Assembly: GCF_025836995.1 (NCBI RefSeq)
Contig: NZ_CP107546.1
Location: forward strand, 2,480,001 to 2,544,000
Direction: 5' to 3'
Source of the DNA: Microbacterium sp. M28
Lineage (GTDB): Bacteria > Actinomycetota > Actinomycetes > Actinomycetales > Microbacteriaceae
Length of the DNA: 64,000 nt
Positions within the stretch are counted from its first letter, which is position 1. Each line of letters begins with the position of its first letter. The notes beneath the pieces are model-generated. The model was not told the DNA's origin. It ran no database searches and saw only the letters and a program-made list of their open reading frames with translations. Shown here one piece after another: positions 42,664 through 50,368 of this stretch. Position numbers and translations under genes: made by a program.

Positions 42664-44069
42664 TGACCTGGTCCTGGCGTGTCGAACGCGCCTACTGGGC
42701 GGGCGAGTGGCCGCTGCTGTGGCGACGCGGCTGGTGGCTACTCCCCCTCCTGCTCATCCTCATGTTCTTTAGCGCAGCGCCCTTCGTCGGCCAGATCATC
42801 AACTGGACCGTCATCGTGGCGGCTTCGATCATCGTGTTGCGTCGGATTCGCGCCGCTCGGCACTTCGACTCGCTTCTGCAGCGCCGTTGGCACGAGCAGA
42901 CCGCGAGGTGGATTGTCAGTGCCTGGCCGTCTCTCGCAGTTCAGCTGGGACTTGAGGTCAAGGACTACTCCGGGCGAAAGATCGTCACCGGCGCGGGAAA
43001 CCCAAGCTGGGATGGCTCGACGTGCGTCCTTCAGGTATCGATGCCTCCGGGCGTCGCCCGAGAAGATCTCGTCGCGGCGACGACTCGCATCGCTCAGGCG
43101 TTCAACGCCGTACGCGTGACCGTCGTGGGCGAGCAGATCAGTTCGCTCGCCCTACGGATCGAGTACGTCGATGCACTGGCACAGCCCTTCGGCTTTCCGC
43201 TCGGAGGCACCTGGGACGGCACTTCTGTCCTCATGGGCATCTCGGACGGCGGTGACGAATGGCGGCTGTCTCTCGGGCCCCACACGCTCGTGGCGGGCTC
43301 CTCGGGCAGCGGAAAGGCCTCGCTCGTGTGGGGACTCCTCCTCGGCCTCGTGCAGCCGATCCATTCCGGATTGATCGAAGTATGGGGCATCGACCGCAAG
43401 GGCGGCATGGAACTGGCGATGGGACGCGACCTGCTGACTCGCTTCGCGTCCGACGCTGCCCACTCGGTCGCGTTGCTCGAGGATGCCGTCGATCAGATGC
43501 AGGATCGCGCACGGAAGCTCGCCGGGATCACGCGTCAGCACACCCCGTCCGTCGACAGCCCCACAGTGATCGTGCTGATCGATGAACTGGCTGCCCTCAC
43601 GGCGTACGAGACGGATCGCGAGATGCTGCGGCGCGCGAACGCTGCCATCGCGACGCTCGCCTCTCAGGGCCGGGCAGTCGGCTTCATCGTCTTCGCGTGC
43701 CTTCAGGATCCGCGCAAGGAGACGATTCCGGCTCGCGGGCTGTTCACCCAGACGGTCGGACTCCGTCTGCGTGACCGGATCGAGACCGCCATGGTGCTCG
43801 GGGACGGCGCGGTCGCCGCTGGTGCGTTGTGCCACGAGATCTCAGCTTCCATGCCGGGCGTTGCCTACGTCCTTGCGGAGAACGGAACGCCGCCGCAGAG
43901 GGTACGCGCGGCCTACGCACCTGACGAACAGATACGCGAGGCCTCACTCGCCTACTTCGCCCCAAAGCCGCGGCCGGTGGTTCTGCCGGTTCCGGAGGAC
44001 GAGCCGAAACCAAGACGGACCCGCGCCACCCGCAGGACCAAGACAACCGAACCTCAGGAGGAATCATGA
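42660..44069 (+). CDS. FtsK/SpoIIIE-type conjugative DNA translocase (TraSA-like)
   Basis: 469 residues. Two membrane helices near residues 20-60 anchor the protein. The Walker A is VAGSSGSGKASLVWGLLLG with Gly-Lys-Ala-Ser, and Walker B is IVLIDELAALT. FACLQDPRKETIPARGLFTQ and VGLRLRDRIETAMVLGDGA are characteristic of actinobacterial Tra proteins. It is expected to form a hexameric pump moving double-stranded element DNA between cells. The C-terminal 40 residues are basic and Pro-rich (KPRRTRATRRTKTTE). Confidence 0.9.
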   Translation: MMTWSWRVERAYWAGEWPLLWRRGWWLLPLLLILMFFSAAPFVGQIINWTVIVAASIIVLRRIRAARHFDSLLQRRWHEQTARWIVSAWPSLAVQLGLEVKDYSGRKIVTGAGNPSWDGSTCVLQVSMPPGVAREDLVAATTRIAQAFNAVRVTVVGEQISSLALRIEYVDALAQPFGFPLGGTWDGTSVLMGISDGGDEWRLSLGPHTLVAGSSGSGKASLVWGLLLGLVQPIHSGLIEVWGIDRKGGMELAMGRDLLTRFASDAAHSVALLEDAVDQMQDRARKLAGITRQHTPSVDSPTVIVLIDELAALTAYETDREMLRRANAAIATLASQGRAVGFIVFACLQDPRKETIPARGLFTQTVGLRLRDRIETAMVLGDGAVAAGALCHEISASMPGVAYVLAENGTPPQRVRAAYAPDEQIREASLAYFAPKPRPVVLPVPEDEPKPRRTRATRRTKTTEPQEES

Positions 44070-44473
44070 AGAATCGCATCGGGATCGCAGCAATCGCGAT
44101 CCTCACCGGCGCAGTGCTGCTGATCGGAGGTGCAACCGGCGGCTACGCGATCGCCGCGCACACCTCGCCCACCGCTGACGAGGCATCCGCAAAGCCCGTG
44201 CCCTGCAACCTGCGGCTTGTCTGGGATCGTGTCGAACAGGACTACCTCGCGGTCTACGAGGACTCAGCGATGGTCTCGTATACCGGCGCCTATGGCCGAA
44301 TCGCGAACCTGTCTTGTACCGACGCCGACATCCTCGAGTGGCAGCAGCACCGTCGCGTGAATGACCTCGACGCTGCGGTCTGCCGCCCCGTGCTGGCAGC
44401 GGACGTCATCGGCACGGTATCTCCGATCGGCTGCGCCTTTCCGACGATGGTGGTGACCGGTGAGCCTCGCTGA
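44066..44473 (+). CDS. Small exported or membrane-anchored unknown protein
   Basis: 135 residues, overlapping the translocase stop (ATGA) with AGGAGG upstream. It has one N-terminal hydrophobic segment (IAAIAILTGAVLLIGGATGGYAIAA), then an outer domain with four Cys residues (CNLRL, LSCTD, AVCRP, GCAFP) that could form disulfides. Family unknown. Its place between tra and rep is where AICEs carry small spread or helper genes. Confidence 0.7.
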   Translation: MKNRIGIAAIAILTGAVLLIGGATGGYAIAAHTSPTADEASAKPVPCNLRLVWDRVEQDYLAVYEDSAMVSYTGAYGRIANLSCTDADILEWQQHRRVNDLDAAVCRPVLAADVIGTVSPIGCAFPTMVVTGEPR

Positions 44474-44516
44474 GTCCGTCGCCACACGCCTGCGGAGCGC
44501 GGAGTTCGATCAGTGA

Positions 44517-45818
44517 ATGACCGCTGCCGCTCGCGTTGGATTCTGCTCGAACCCGGTTCGCCTGACTGGCTCTTCGGCAACGCTCGATCCGCAGAGCGGA
44601 GAGGTGATCCGCGAGTTCGCCACGTCGACGCAACCCGACGGTCTTTCCTACACGCGTTGCGGCAACCGACGTGCCCGTCGATGCGAGTCGTGCAGCCACG
44701 AGTACAAGGGCGACACCTGGCACATGATCATGGCCGGTGCCGCGGGCGGGATAAAGGGCGTCCCTGAGTCCGTCGCTGATCACCCGATGGTGTTCGTAAC
44801 CCTGACAGCGCCATCCTTCGGCTCGGTCCACTCGACTTCGCGGTCACGGCTGCGCGGTGTCTGCTCCCATGGTCGACCGCGCGGCTGCAACGGCGACCAC
44901 GAGCAGGGGGACCCGATGCTCGGCGATCCGATGTGCGACGAGTGTTACGACTACGAGGGACACGTCGTGTGGCAGTTCTTCGCTCCCGAGCTGTGGCGTC
45001 GATTCACGATTCAGCTCAGGCGAAGCCTCGCTCACGAGATGGGCGTCACGCAGCGTGCCGCCGCCGAAGTGGTTCGAGTTCAGTTTGCGAAGGTTGCTGA
45101 GTTCCAGCGTCGCGGCTCCGTGCACTTCCACGCGATCGTTCGACTCGATGGCGTCAACACCACCGAGGAGTTCCCGCCGACCCCAGCCGATGTAACCGAG
45201 GCGCATCTAACGGCTGCGGTCAAGGCGGCAGCGCAGCGAGTTTCGTTCGAAGCGCCGATCGTCGGCAACGATCTGACCACACGGATCCTTCGATGGGGTT
45301 CTCAGCTTGACGTGCAGCCGATCGTCCGGCGCGAAGGGCTCGACGGGGCGCTGTCGGATCGTGCAGTCGCTGCGTACATCGCCAAGTACGCGACGAAGGC
45401 GACGGAAGATCTGGATGGCGACACGGGTGGACGGCTCCACATCCGGCGCATCAAGGCGACTGCAGAGTTGATCGCGGACGCAAGCGGAGCAGAAAGCCCG
45501 TACGTCCTGTTGGCCAAGTGGGCGCACATGCTCGGCTTCCGCGGGCACTTCTCATCGAAGTCGCGCCGCTACTCCGTCACCCTCGGCGCGCTGCGCGGCG
45601 CTCGGCGTCGTTGGCGACTTGATCGGGTCATCGAGCGCGCTCAGGCCGAAGGACATGACGTCGATGAAGTCCTCGTGATCGGCAGCTGGAGTTTCGCCGG
45701 GATGGGATGGCGCACCGAGGGTGATCGCGCTCTTGCGGTCGAAGCGGCACGAGCAACACGTGAATGGCGAGACGCGCGACGTGTGCGTTTCGAAGAGAAA
45801 GGAGAGAAGGATGCGTAA
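44517..45818 (+). CDS. RepSA-like rolling-circle replication initiator
   Basis: 433 residues. A Cys-rich N-terminal zinc region (RCGNRRARRCESCSHEYKGD) precedes VFVTLTAPSFGSVH, the HUH metal motif HFHAIVRL (residues about 201-208) and a two-Tyr motif AYIAKYATKAT carrying the nicking tyrosine(s). This is the pattern of pSAM2 RepSA-type initiators. It lets the element replicate as a circle after excision. The start codon follows an in-frame stop closely, and its ribosome site is weak, suggesting coupling to the upstream gene. Confidence 0.9.
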   Translation: MTAAARVGFCSNPVRLTGSSATLDPQSGEVIREFATSTQPDGLSYTRCGNRRARRCESCSHEYKGDTWHMIMAGAAGGIKGVPESVADHPMVFVTLTAPSFGSVHSTSRSRLRGVCSHGRPRGCNGDHEQGDPMLGDPMCDECYDYEGHVVWQFFAPELWRRFTIQLRRSLAHEMGVTQRAAAEVVRVQFAKVAEFQRRGSVHFHAIVRLDGVNTTEEFPPTPADVTEAHLTAAVKAAAQRVSFEAPIVGNDLTTRILRWGSQLDVQPIVRREGLDGALSDRAVAAYIAKYATKATEDLDGDTGGRLHIRRIKATAELIADASGAESPYVLLAKWAHMLGFRGHFSSKSRRYSVTLGALRGARRRWRLDRVIERAQAEGHDVDEVLVIGSWSFAGMGWRTEGDRALAVEAARATREWRDARRVRFEEKGEKDA

Positions 45819-46050
45819 CACCGCGGAGCTCGTTGAAGACCGAGCCGACATCGAGTCAACTCAGGTCGACAAGTACATGACCCGAAAGGAGGTCGCCGAG
45901 CGTTGCCGCGTCCCGCTGTCGACGTTCGATTCGCTGCGGCGACAGGCACGCGTCCCCTTCCCTGACGCGCACGTGGGCAAGCACATGCTCTGGCGAACCT
46001 CCACGATCGAAGCCTTCCTGAACTCGGGAGGTACTCATGGCCTCCGGTAA
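45811..46050 (+). CDS. xis: Excisionase (helix-turn-helix)
   Basis: 79 residues from ATG 45811, which overlaps the rep stop; AAAGGAGAGAAGG directly precedes it, so the longer frame is rejected. The protein has a MerR-like/excisionase winged helix: YMTRKEVAERCRVPLSTFDS, then KHMLWRTSTIEAFL. It overlaps the integrase start. Such proteins bend the att arms and direct the integrase to excision. Confidence 0.88.
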   Translation: MRNTAELVEDRADIESTQVDKYMTRKEVAERCRVPLSTFDSLRRQARVPFPDAHVGKHMLWRTSTIEAFLNSGGTHGLR

Positions 46051-47155
46051 CGAGCGGATCGACCCGAAGACGAGGAAGGCGCTCCCCGAGGGCATCCGGT
46101 ATCGCACCGACCGAAACAAGTACCAGGTGCGAGTGTGGGCGCTCGGGATCAACGGAGAGCAGCGGGAACGCAGCTTCCTCGTCGACACTCTCGCGGAGGC
46201 CAAGAAGCTCCGCAGCGAGGCCCGGCTCAATGTTCGACCTGAGGGCGGGATGACTCTCAATGCCTGGAAGGTACGCCACTGGGCGACCTTGATCGGAGGT
46301 GTCCGCCCCGCGACAGAAGCAGCGTACGAGCGCGGTTGGCGACTCCGTGTGCAGCCGTGGCTCGGTCATCGGAAGCTCGAGTCGATCGGAGTCACTGACG
46401 TCGATGACGCAATAGCCGGCTGGACCGGAACGGCGTCGACGCGGAATGACGCTCTCGCAGTACTCAGTCGTCTACTCGAGGGCGCTGCGCGTGCTGGGAT
46501 CATCTCGGCGAATCCAGTGCGGCTGGCACGGCGGCCTCGGCAGGAGCGGTCCACGGACGTCCGCTCTCGAGCGCTGACTGTTGCCGAAGTCGGGATCATG
46601 CTCGACTTCGTCGAGAGCGAGCCTCACCGCGACTACCTCGCCGCTCTCGTCTACACGGGCATGCGGGCAGGCGAGGCCAGCGCACTGCGGGTCAGCGACG
46701 TGGATCTCGCCCATGGGGTGATCAACGTTCGGCGCAGCTTCTCGCCAGCAGGCGGCGGCAAAGTACGCGAGCAGACCCCGAAGAGCCACAAGGAGCGCAC
46801 CGTTCCGCTGCCTTCTGCACTGCGGCCCGTCATCGTTCGCCGTGTGCAGGGCCGCGGTCGAAACGAACTGGTCTTCACCGGACCGAATGGCGGACGCCTG
46901 AACACTTCGAACGTACGACGAGCCGTCGACTGGGATGCCCTGCGAGCGCGGTTGGATCGCCCGGACCTTCGTGTCCACGATCTCCGCCACACGCTGGCCA
47001 CGCTGCTGTTCGACGCTGGAGCCGCCGCGAACGACGTCCAGGCGATCCTCGGGCACTCATCGATGCAGGTGACCGAGAAGTACACCAAGGCGCGGGCCGA
47101 TGCTGCGCTGCGCGCAAACGGTGCGCTCGACAAACTGATGGGAATGGAGAAGTAA
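46037..47155 (+). CDS. int: Tyrosine-recombinase integrase
   Basis: 372 residues. An N-terminal arm-binding region and a core-binding domain (residues about 75-160) precede the catalytic domain with Arg in TGMRAGEASALRVSDVDL, His-x-x-Arg in VHDLRHTLATLLFD, and His then Tyr in ILGHSSMQVTEKYTKAR. The set R-K-H-R-H-Y is complete. GGGAGG precedes the ATG, which overlaps xis. It should recombine the 45-bp att core in tRNA-Met. Confidence 0.96.
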   Translation: MASGNERIDPKTRKALPEGIRYRTDRNKYQVRVWALGINGEQRERSFLVDTLAEAKKLRSEARLNVRPEGGMTLNAWKVRHWATLIGGVRPATEAAYERGWRLRVQPWLGHRKLESIGVTDVDDAIAGWTGTASTRNDALAVLSRLLEGAARAGIISANPVRLARRPRQERSTDVRSRALTVAEVGIMLDFVESEPHRDYLAALVYTGMRAGEASALRVSDVDLAHGVINVRRSFSPAGGGKVREQTPKSHKERTVPLPSALRPVIVRRVQGRGRNELVFTGPNGGRLNTSNVRRAVDWDALRARLDRPDLRVHDLRHTLATLLFDAGAAANDVQAILGHSSMQVTEKYTKARADAALRANGALDKLMGMEK

Positions 47156-47157
47156 CG

Positions 47158-47919
47158 ATGGTTCGGGATTATCACGAGGTTCGGCTGGGGCACTACTCGC
47201 CGCTGTTCGATTACCTGATGGAGCACAACGACGAAGACTCGATCGCGCTGACCTTCGAGGAGATCGAGACGATCCTTGGAAGGCCGCTGCACCCGAGCGC
47301 GCGAACGCACGGCCTTGGATGGTGGACCACCAATCCGACGGCAACGCAGGCTCGGAGCTGGCTGGCTGCCTCACGGCATCCGCGCCCCATAGGAGACGGC
47401 CGCGTGGAATTCATCGCGGCGAGCACCATCTCGTGGAACGGGGCTTTCAAGAGCCTCCGCATTACGCGGATGGCCGTCGAGTATGCCCGTGATCGTCTCA
47501 GTGACTCGGTGTCGCTCGACAAGTGGATGCGCGAGATCACCGACGGGTGGTGGGAGCCCCATGTCGTCTACGTGATTCACTATGGCGAGGCGAACGTCAC
47601 CAAAGTCGGGCTCACGAACGTCAACTCATCGCGGCTCCGGATGCTGACTCAGATCGGTGGCGAACTGGTCGACACCTTCCAGGTGCCGAACCGTTGGGTG
47701 GCGAGGGTGCTTGAAGGCGAGTGTCTGACGCTCGCGGATGACTTCCGAGTCGAGCCTCCTCTGTGGCTTGCGCAGGTAGCGGGTGCCACGGAATTCTGGC
47801 GAGACGGATTCGAGCTGCCGCCTCTGCAGAGCGTCTTCGAGAGCACATGCAACCCGGAAGCCAGCGATAGTTGGAATACCTCAATCGCCCGCTCCGGGGC
47901 GGCGGTCAACGATGGCTGA
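47158..47919 (+). CDS. DUF7662-like domain fused to a GIY-YIG-like domain
   Basis: 253 residues, starting two bases after int. Residues about 10-75 (YSPLFDYLMEHN, LTFEEIETILGRPLHPSART, WWTTNPTATQARSWLAA) match the pattern I know as DUF7662, a small domain common in actinobacterial accessory regions. Residues about 138-215 (HVVYVIHYGEANVTKVGLTN, SSRLRMLTQIGGE) resemble the GIY-YIG/T5orf172 endonuclease fold, with VYVI standing for the first strand and KVGLT for the second; the catalytic Arg may be in SSRLRML. A DNA-processing or defence role is inferred. Confidence 0.6.
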   Translation: MVRDYHEVRLGHYSPLFDYLMEHNDEDSIALTFEEIETILGRPLHPSARTHGLGWWTTNPTATQARSWLAASRHPRPIGDGRVEFIAASTISWNGAFKSLRITRMAVEYARDRLSDSVSLDKWMREITDGWWEPHVVYVIHYGEANVTKVGLTNVNSSRLRMLTQIGGELVDTFQVPNRWVARVLEGECLTLADDFRVEPPLWLAQVAGATEFWRDGFELPPLQSVFESTCNPEASDSWNTSIARSGAAVNDG

Positions 47920-48121
47920 CCAGACCGCACTCGAGCACCTTCTCGCAGAGGACGAGTCACTCGTCCTGATCATCGCTGCGCTTGGCGAGTATCGCTCTCT
48001 GCTGCGTGACAACCAGGAGACCGCGGTCTCCGACGCGGAGCACGCGTACTTCATCCGCCTTATCGCGATGGTCAACGAGATCTTGTGCCCGCTGGGCGCC
48101 GAAGAGTCCAAGAAGCGCTGA
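47912..48121 (+). CDS. Small unknown protein
   Basis: 69 residues from ATG 47912, overlapping the stop of the preceding gene by eight bases. The protein is acidic and helical (LEHLLAEDESLVLIIAALGE, TAVSDAEHAYFIRLIAMVNE). No family recognised; overlap implies co-expression with the GIY-YIG-like gene. Confidence 0.6.
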   Translation: MADQTALEHLLAEDESLVLIIAALGEYRSLLRDNQETAVSDAEHAYFIRLIAMVNEILCPLGAEESKKR

Positions 48122-48136
48122 CTGGAGGGGACCCGC

Positions 48137-48418
48137 ATGGTCGTCACGGAGTTTCGCGAGCGGGTAGTCGGTTCGCGTCAGCGCCGCGTCATCGGAACCG
48201 TCGTCGTTGATGAAGCTACGGGCGGGTACACCATCACAGGTCGCTTGGAGATCGAGAGGATCTCCATCCTCGATCGGAAGGCACCCGGCGGCCGGCTATG
48301 GCTTCGCGACGATCCGGCTCGTTGGGCTCGCACCTGCCACCGAGCCTTCCGCAGCGGGTATCTCGTCGCAGTCGTTGTTGCGGACGCCACTACCGGAATG
48401 CGCGCATCGGATCAGTGA
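48137..48418 (+). CDS. Small unknown protein
   Basis: 93 residues, preceded by GGAGGGG. It looks beta-rich (RRVIGTVVVDEATGGYTITG), with VAVVVADATTG near the C-terminus. No family recognised. Its 3' end overlaps the convergent AbiEi-like gene by seven bases. Confidence 0.6.
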   Translation: MVVTEFRERVVGSRQRRVIGTVVVDEATGGYTITGRLEIERISILDRKAPGGRLWLRDDPARWARTCHRAFRSGYLVAVVVADATTGMRASDQ

Positions 48419-49059
48419 AGCCGGTCAATCCAGGATTCCTCCACTCCCCCGGCGAGCATCAGGCGTTCCGCAAGTGCGGCACCGGATGTCTCACCATTGC
48501 GGTGTGCCAGTGGTTCGAGGAGCTGCGCAAGTCGTCGCGGTCGAAGGAGCGTTCCCCGCTGCACCGCCTGCCAAAGCGCATCCGCGACGAGCGACGAATC
48601 TTCACGAGCTTCGACAACGTCAGCGATCGTGCGCTCGACCGTCATAGCCGGAAGCCCGTCGACGTAAACGACGTCTTCTTCATCCAGCCGCCGTACGCGA
48701 AGCCTCACATCCGAGAGACGTGTCGTTCGTCGGACCGGCGTGACGAAGTCGCTCTCTCCGGGGAACCAGTCACCGAGCCGATGCAGAGTCGCTGCTGTCT
48801 TTCCCCCCGCGACGACAAGTGCACCAGTCGCCCCGCCGAGGGCCAGCCAGTGAACACGGATGGCGTCCACCTCTTGCGCAGCTGCGGGCGCACCGGCCAT
48901 ACGGTAGACGCCCTGAGCGAGACGCTCAATCGCTCCAGATGCCGCGAGGCGGGAGAGGACTTTGCGAGAGATGTCTGCTTCAGCGGCCTGTGCTGCCGTA
49001 AGCATCCCCCACCGCTCGCTCGCGATTGCGCCAAGTCTTGCGATCGTTCGACCATTCAT
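48412..49059 (-). CDS. AbiEi-type antitoxin family protein, orphan
   Basis: 215 residues from ATG 49059. The N-terminal winged helix (GMLTAAQAAEADISRKVLSR, AIERLAQGVYRM) is that of AbiEi/type IV antitoxin regulators. The C-terminal domain (VVAGGKTAATLHRLGDW, VDGLPAMTVERTIADVVEAR) also fits the family. The usual downstream AbiEii nucleotidyltransferase toxin is absent: the next bases belong to a convergent gene. A perfect inverted repeat at the start codon suggests autoregulation. The longer frame to 49335 lacks similarity. Confidence 0.82.
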   Translation of the reverse strand: MNGRTIARLGAIASERWGMLTAAQAAEADISRKVLSRLAASGAIERLAQGVYRMAGAPAAAQEVDAIRVHWLALGGATGALVVAGGKTAATLHRLGDWFPGESDFVTPVRRTTRLSDVRLRVRRLDEEDVVYVDGLPAMTVERTIADVVEAREDSSLVADALWQAVQRGTLLRPRRLAQLLEPLAHRNGETSGAALAERLMLAGGVEESWIDRLH

Positions 49060-49071
49060 ACAACCTTTGTA
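49059..49071. promoter_or_regulatory. Inverted repeat at the AbiEi-like start
   Basis: TACAA-N3-TTGTA perfect inverted repeat overlaps the first base of the start codon. AbiEi proteins bind inverted repeats in their own promoters, so this is a likely operator. Confidence 0.5.
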
Positions 49072-49109
49072 CCCGTAACACGCGACAAATGCTGTATCGC
49101 TTCCACTAT

Positions 49110-50024
49110 CTACGCTGAGCGCGATTGCCCGATTTGGATCTTTCGGCGCGCCAGTAGCTCCATCGCCGTTTTGAGTTGCAAGACCACGGCGTCCACCGTG
49201 TATTGCAGCGTTGCCGTGTCGTTCGTGACCTGAACGCCTAGAACACCATCCCCATAGTCGGCGTGCTCCGTATGCTGCATGAATCGAACCGTTCGGAGCA
49301 TCGAGGGATGACTCAGACCACTGATCATCCGCCACACCATCTCACCGTGTCCACCCGGCAACCCGGTCGCCTCCGTGGCTTCTCGAACTATCTCGGCGAA
49401 CCCAACACTAAATCGCGCTTGCGTCGGATCCGCTACGTCCGCCCTCGCGGCAATTGCGCGGATCTGGTCCACGTACTTCTTCTTCCAAGCCTTGTGTTGC
49501 TTACGCTGCCGATCAAGCAGGTGAACTAGCTCTTCCGGTGCCAGGCGCTCAGACGCACCCACGAACGACGCCTCGTCGTTGACTTCACGCCAGAGATTCC
49601 GAATGTAACGCTCTGCCCGCTGGCGCGAATCAGCCGGGTGCAGAATCCACAAGGCGATCGACGCGGCCTCCAGACCCGAGCGAGCCACGGGGTAATGCGC
49701 CACGAAAGGGATGGCGAGCTCGCCTTCCGCGGGTATCAAGACGCTCAGCGCGCGCAAGCAATCGACAGCGTGATTCAGATTGTGATGGACGTGCGAGCTG
49801 ATGCGAGTCCAGTGCGTCAGGGCGTCGTCGACCGCCAGCTCGCTTCTCGGGTTCGCAGTCACTCCGGCGATACGGTTCCATCGCTCGATCAGGCCCGGCA
49901 CCAGCGCCATGCGCCCGCGAATATGATCCACGGAGGCGAGCTCCGTGGCGTCTTGGATCGGGACTGCGCGGCTCCCGTGGTACTCGTCGCCCATGGAGAA
50001 GAGTCTGACCTCAACCTCCGACAT
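49110..50024 (-). CDS. Uncharacterised helical protein at the right end of the element
   Basis: 304 residues from ATG 50024; a GTG at 50072 would extend it across the arm-type repeats, so I prefer the shorter form. The protein is helical: HHNLNHAVDCLRALSVLIPA, ARSGLEAASIALWILHPAD, AERYIRNLWREVNDE, LLDRQRKQHKAWKKKY, and a second half with MVWRMISGLSHPSM. Conserved-looking His, Arg and Glu suggest an enzyme or a DUF5677-like fold, but I do not recognise it with confidence. It is the last element gene. Confidence 0.6.
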   Translation of the reverse strand: MSEVEVRLFSMGDEYHGSRAVPIQDATELASVDHIRGRMALVPGLIERWNRIAGVTANPRSELAVDDALTHWTRISSHVHHNLNHAVDCLRALSVLIPAEGELAIPFVAHYPVARSGLEAASIALWILHPADSRQRAERYIRNLWREVNDEASFVGASERLAPEELVHLLDRQRKQHKAWKKKYVDQIRAIAARADVADPTQARFSVGFAEIVREATEATGLPGGHGEMVWRMISGLSHPSMLRTVRFMQHTEHADYGDGVLGVQVTNDTATLQYTVDAVVLQLKTAMELLARRKIQIGQSRSA

Positions 50025-50044
50025 CCGGGCTGCGTCAGGCCGAA

Positions 50045-50063
50045 ACCGGCACAGAACCGGCAC
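50045..50063. repeat. Right arm-type direct repeat ACCGGCAC-N3-ACCGGCAC
   Basis: Same tandem pair, orientation and 11-base period as at 34428-34446, here 72 bases inside attR. In the circular form the two pairs would flank the att core on either side. Confidence 0.6.
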
Positions 50064-50108
50064 AACCTCCACCGCGGCCTCTCCAACCAGCCACCCGGAT
50101 ACGACAAA

Positions 50109-50128
50109 ACCCCCGGAAATCCGGGGGT
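50109..50128 (-). terminator. Element-borne terminator after tRNA-Met
   Basis: ACCCCCGG-AAAT-CCGGGGGT with a T-run in the minus sense, ten bases past the tRNA 3' end. It closely resembles the original terminator at 34248-34270, including the flanking ACGACAAAACCCCCGG. Confidence 0.85.
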
Positions 50129-50135
50129 CCTGGTT

Positions 50136-50180
50136 TGTAGCAGGAGCGGGGCTTGAACCCGCGACCTCACGATTATGAGT
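50136..50180. repeat. attR: 45-bp repeat within intact tRNA-Met
   Basis: Exact copy of 34277-34321. It forms the 3' part of the intact tRNA-Met gene, which is therefore partly element-derived. Confidence 0.95.
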
Positions 50181-50211
50181 CGTGCGCTCTCACCAACTGA
50201 GCTACCCTGCC
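50138..50211 (-). tRNA. tRNA-Met (CAT)
   Basis: 74 bases. The minus strand gives acceptor GGCAGGG/TCCTGCT (with two G-U pairs), D-arm GCTCAGTTGGTGAGAGC, anticodon loop CTCATAA with anticodon CAT, and T-arm GCGGGTTCAAGCCCCGC; CCA is not encoded. The elongator Met form is more likely than Ile2, judged from overall similarity to actinobacterial elongator tRNA-Met. It is the target of the element. Confidence 0.95.
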
Positions 50212-50245
50212 GCAAGGCATTCCGCTCGTGAAAGCGAATGCTGCG

Positions 50246-50317
50246 AGCCCCGAGTCAGGATTGAACTGACGACCCCTTCCTTACCATGGAAGTGCTCTGC
50301 CACTGAGCTATCGGGGC
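50246..50317 (-). tRNA. tRNA-Thr (GGT)
   Basis: 72 bases. Minus-strand acceptor GCCCCGA/TCGGGGC, anticodon stem CTTCC/GGAAG around loop ATGGTAA giving anticodon GGT, and T-arm GTCAGTTCAATCCTGAC. It lies 34 bases upstream of tRNA-Met and is probably co-transcribed with it. Confidence 0.95.
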
Positions 50318-50368
50318 GTTGTCGCCCTGTTCAGGCAACCACACGAGAATACCAGATCCCCGGCCCTC

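Larger units (their letters stand above)
34277..50180. mobile_element. Actinomycete integrative and conjugative element (pSAM2-like) in tRNA-Met
   Basis: A 15.9-kb element bounded by the 45-bp repeats and carrying its own tyrosine integrase and excisionase next to a rolling-circle initiator, a Pra-like activator and a single FtsK/TraSA-like translocase. That gene set defines AICEs, which transfer as double-stranded DNA. The intact tRNA is at the right end, whose 3' half is supplied by the element. Left cargo (34488-41258) has visibly lower G+C than the host and looks like a defence cluster; right cargo (47158-50024) has accessory genes. All core genes look intact, so the element may be functional. 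Confidence 0.92.
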
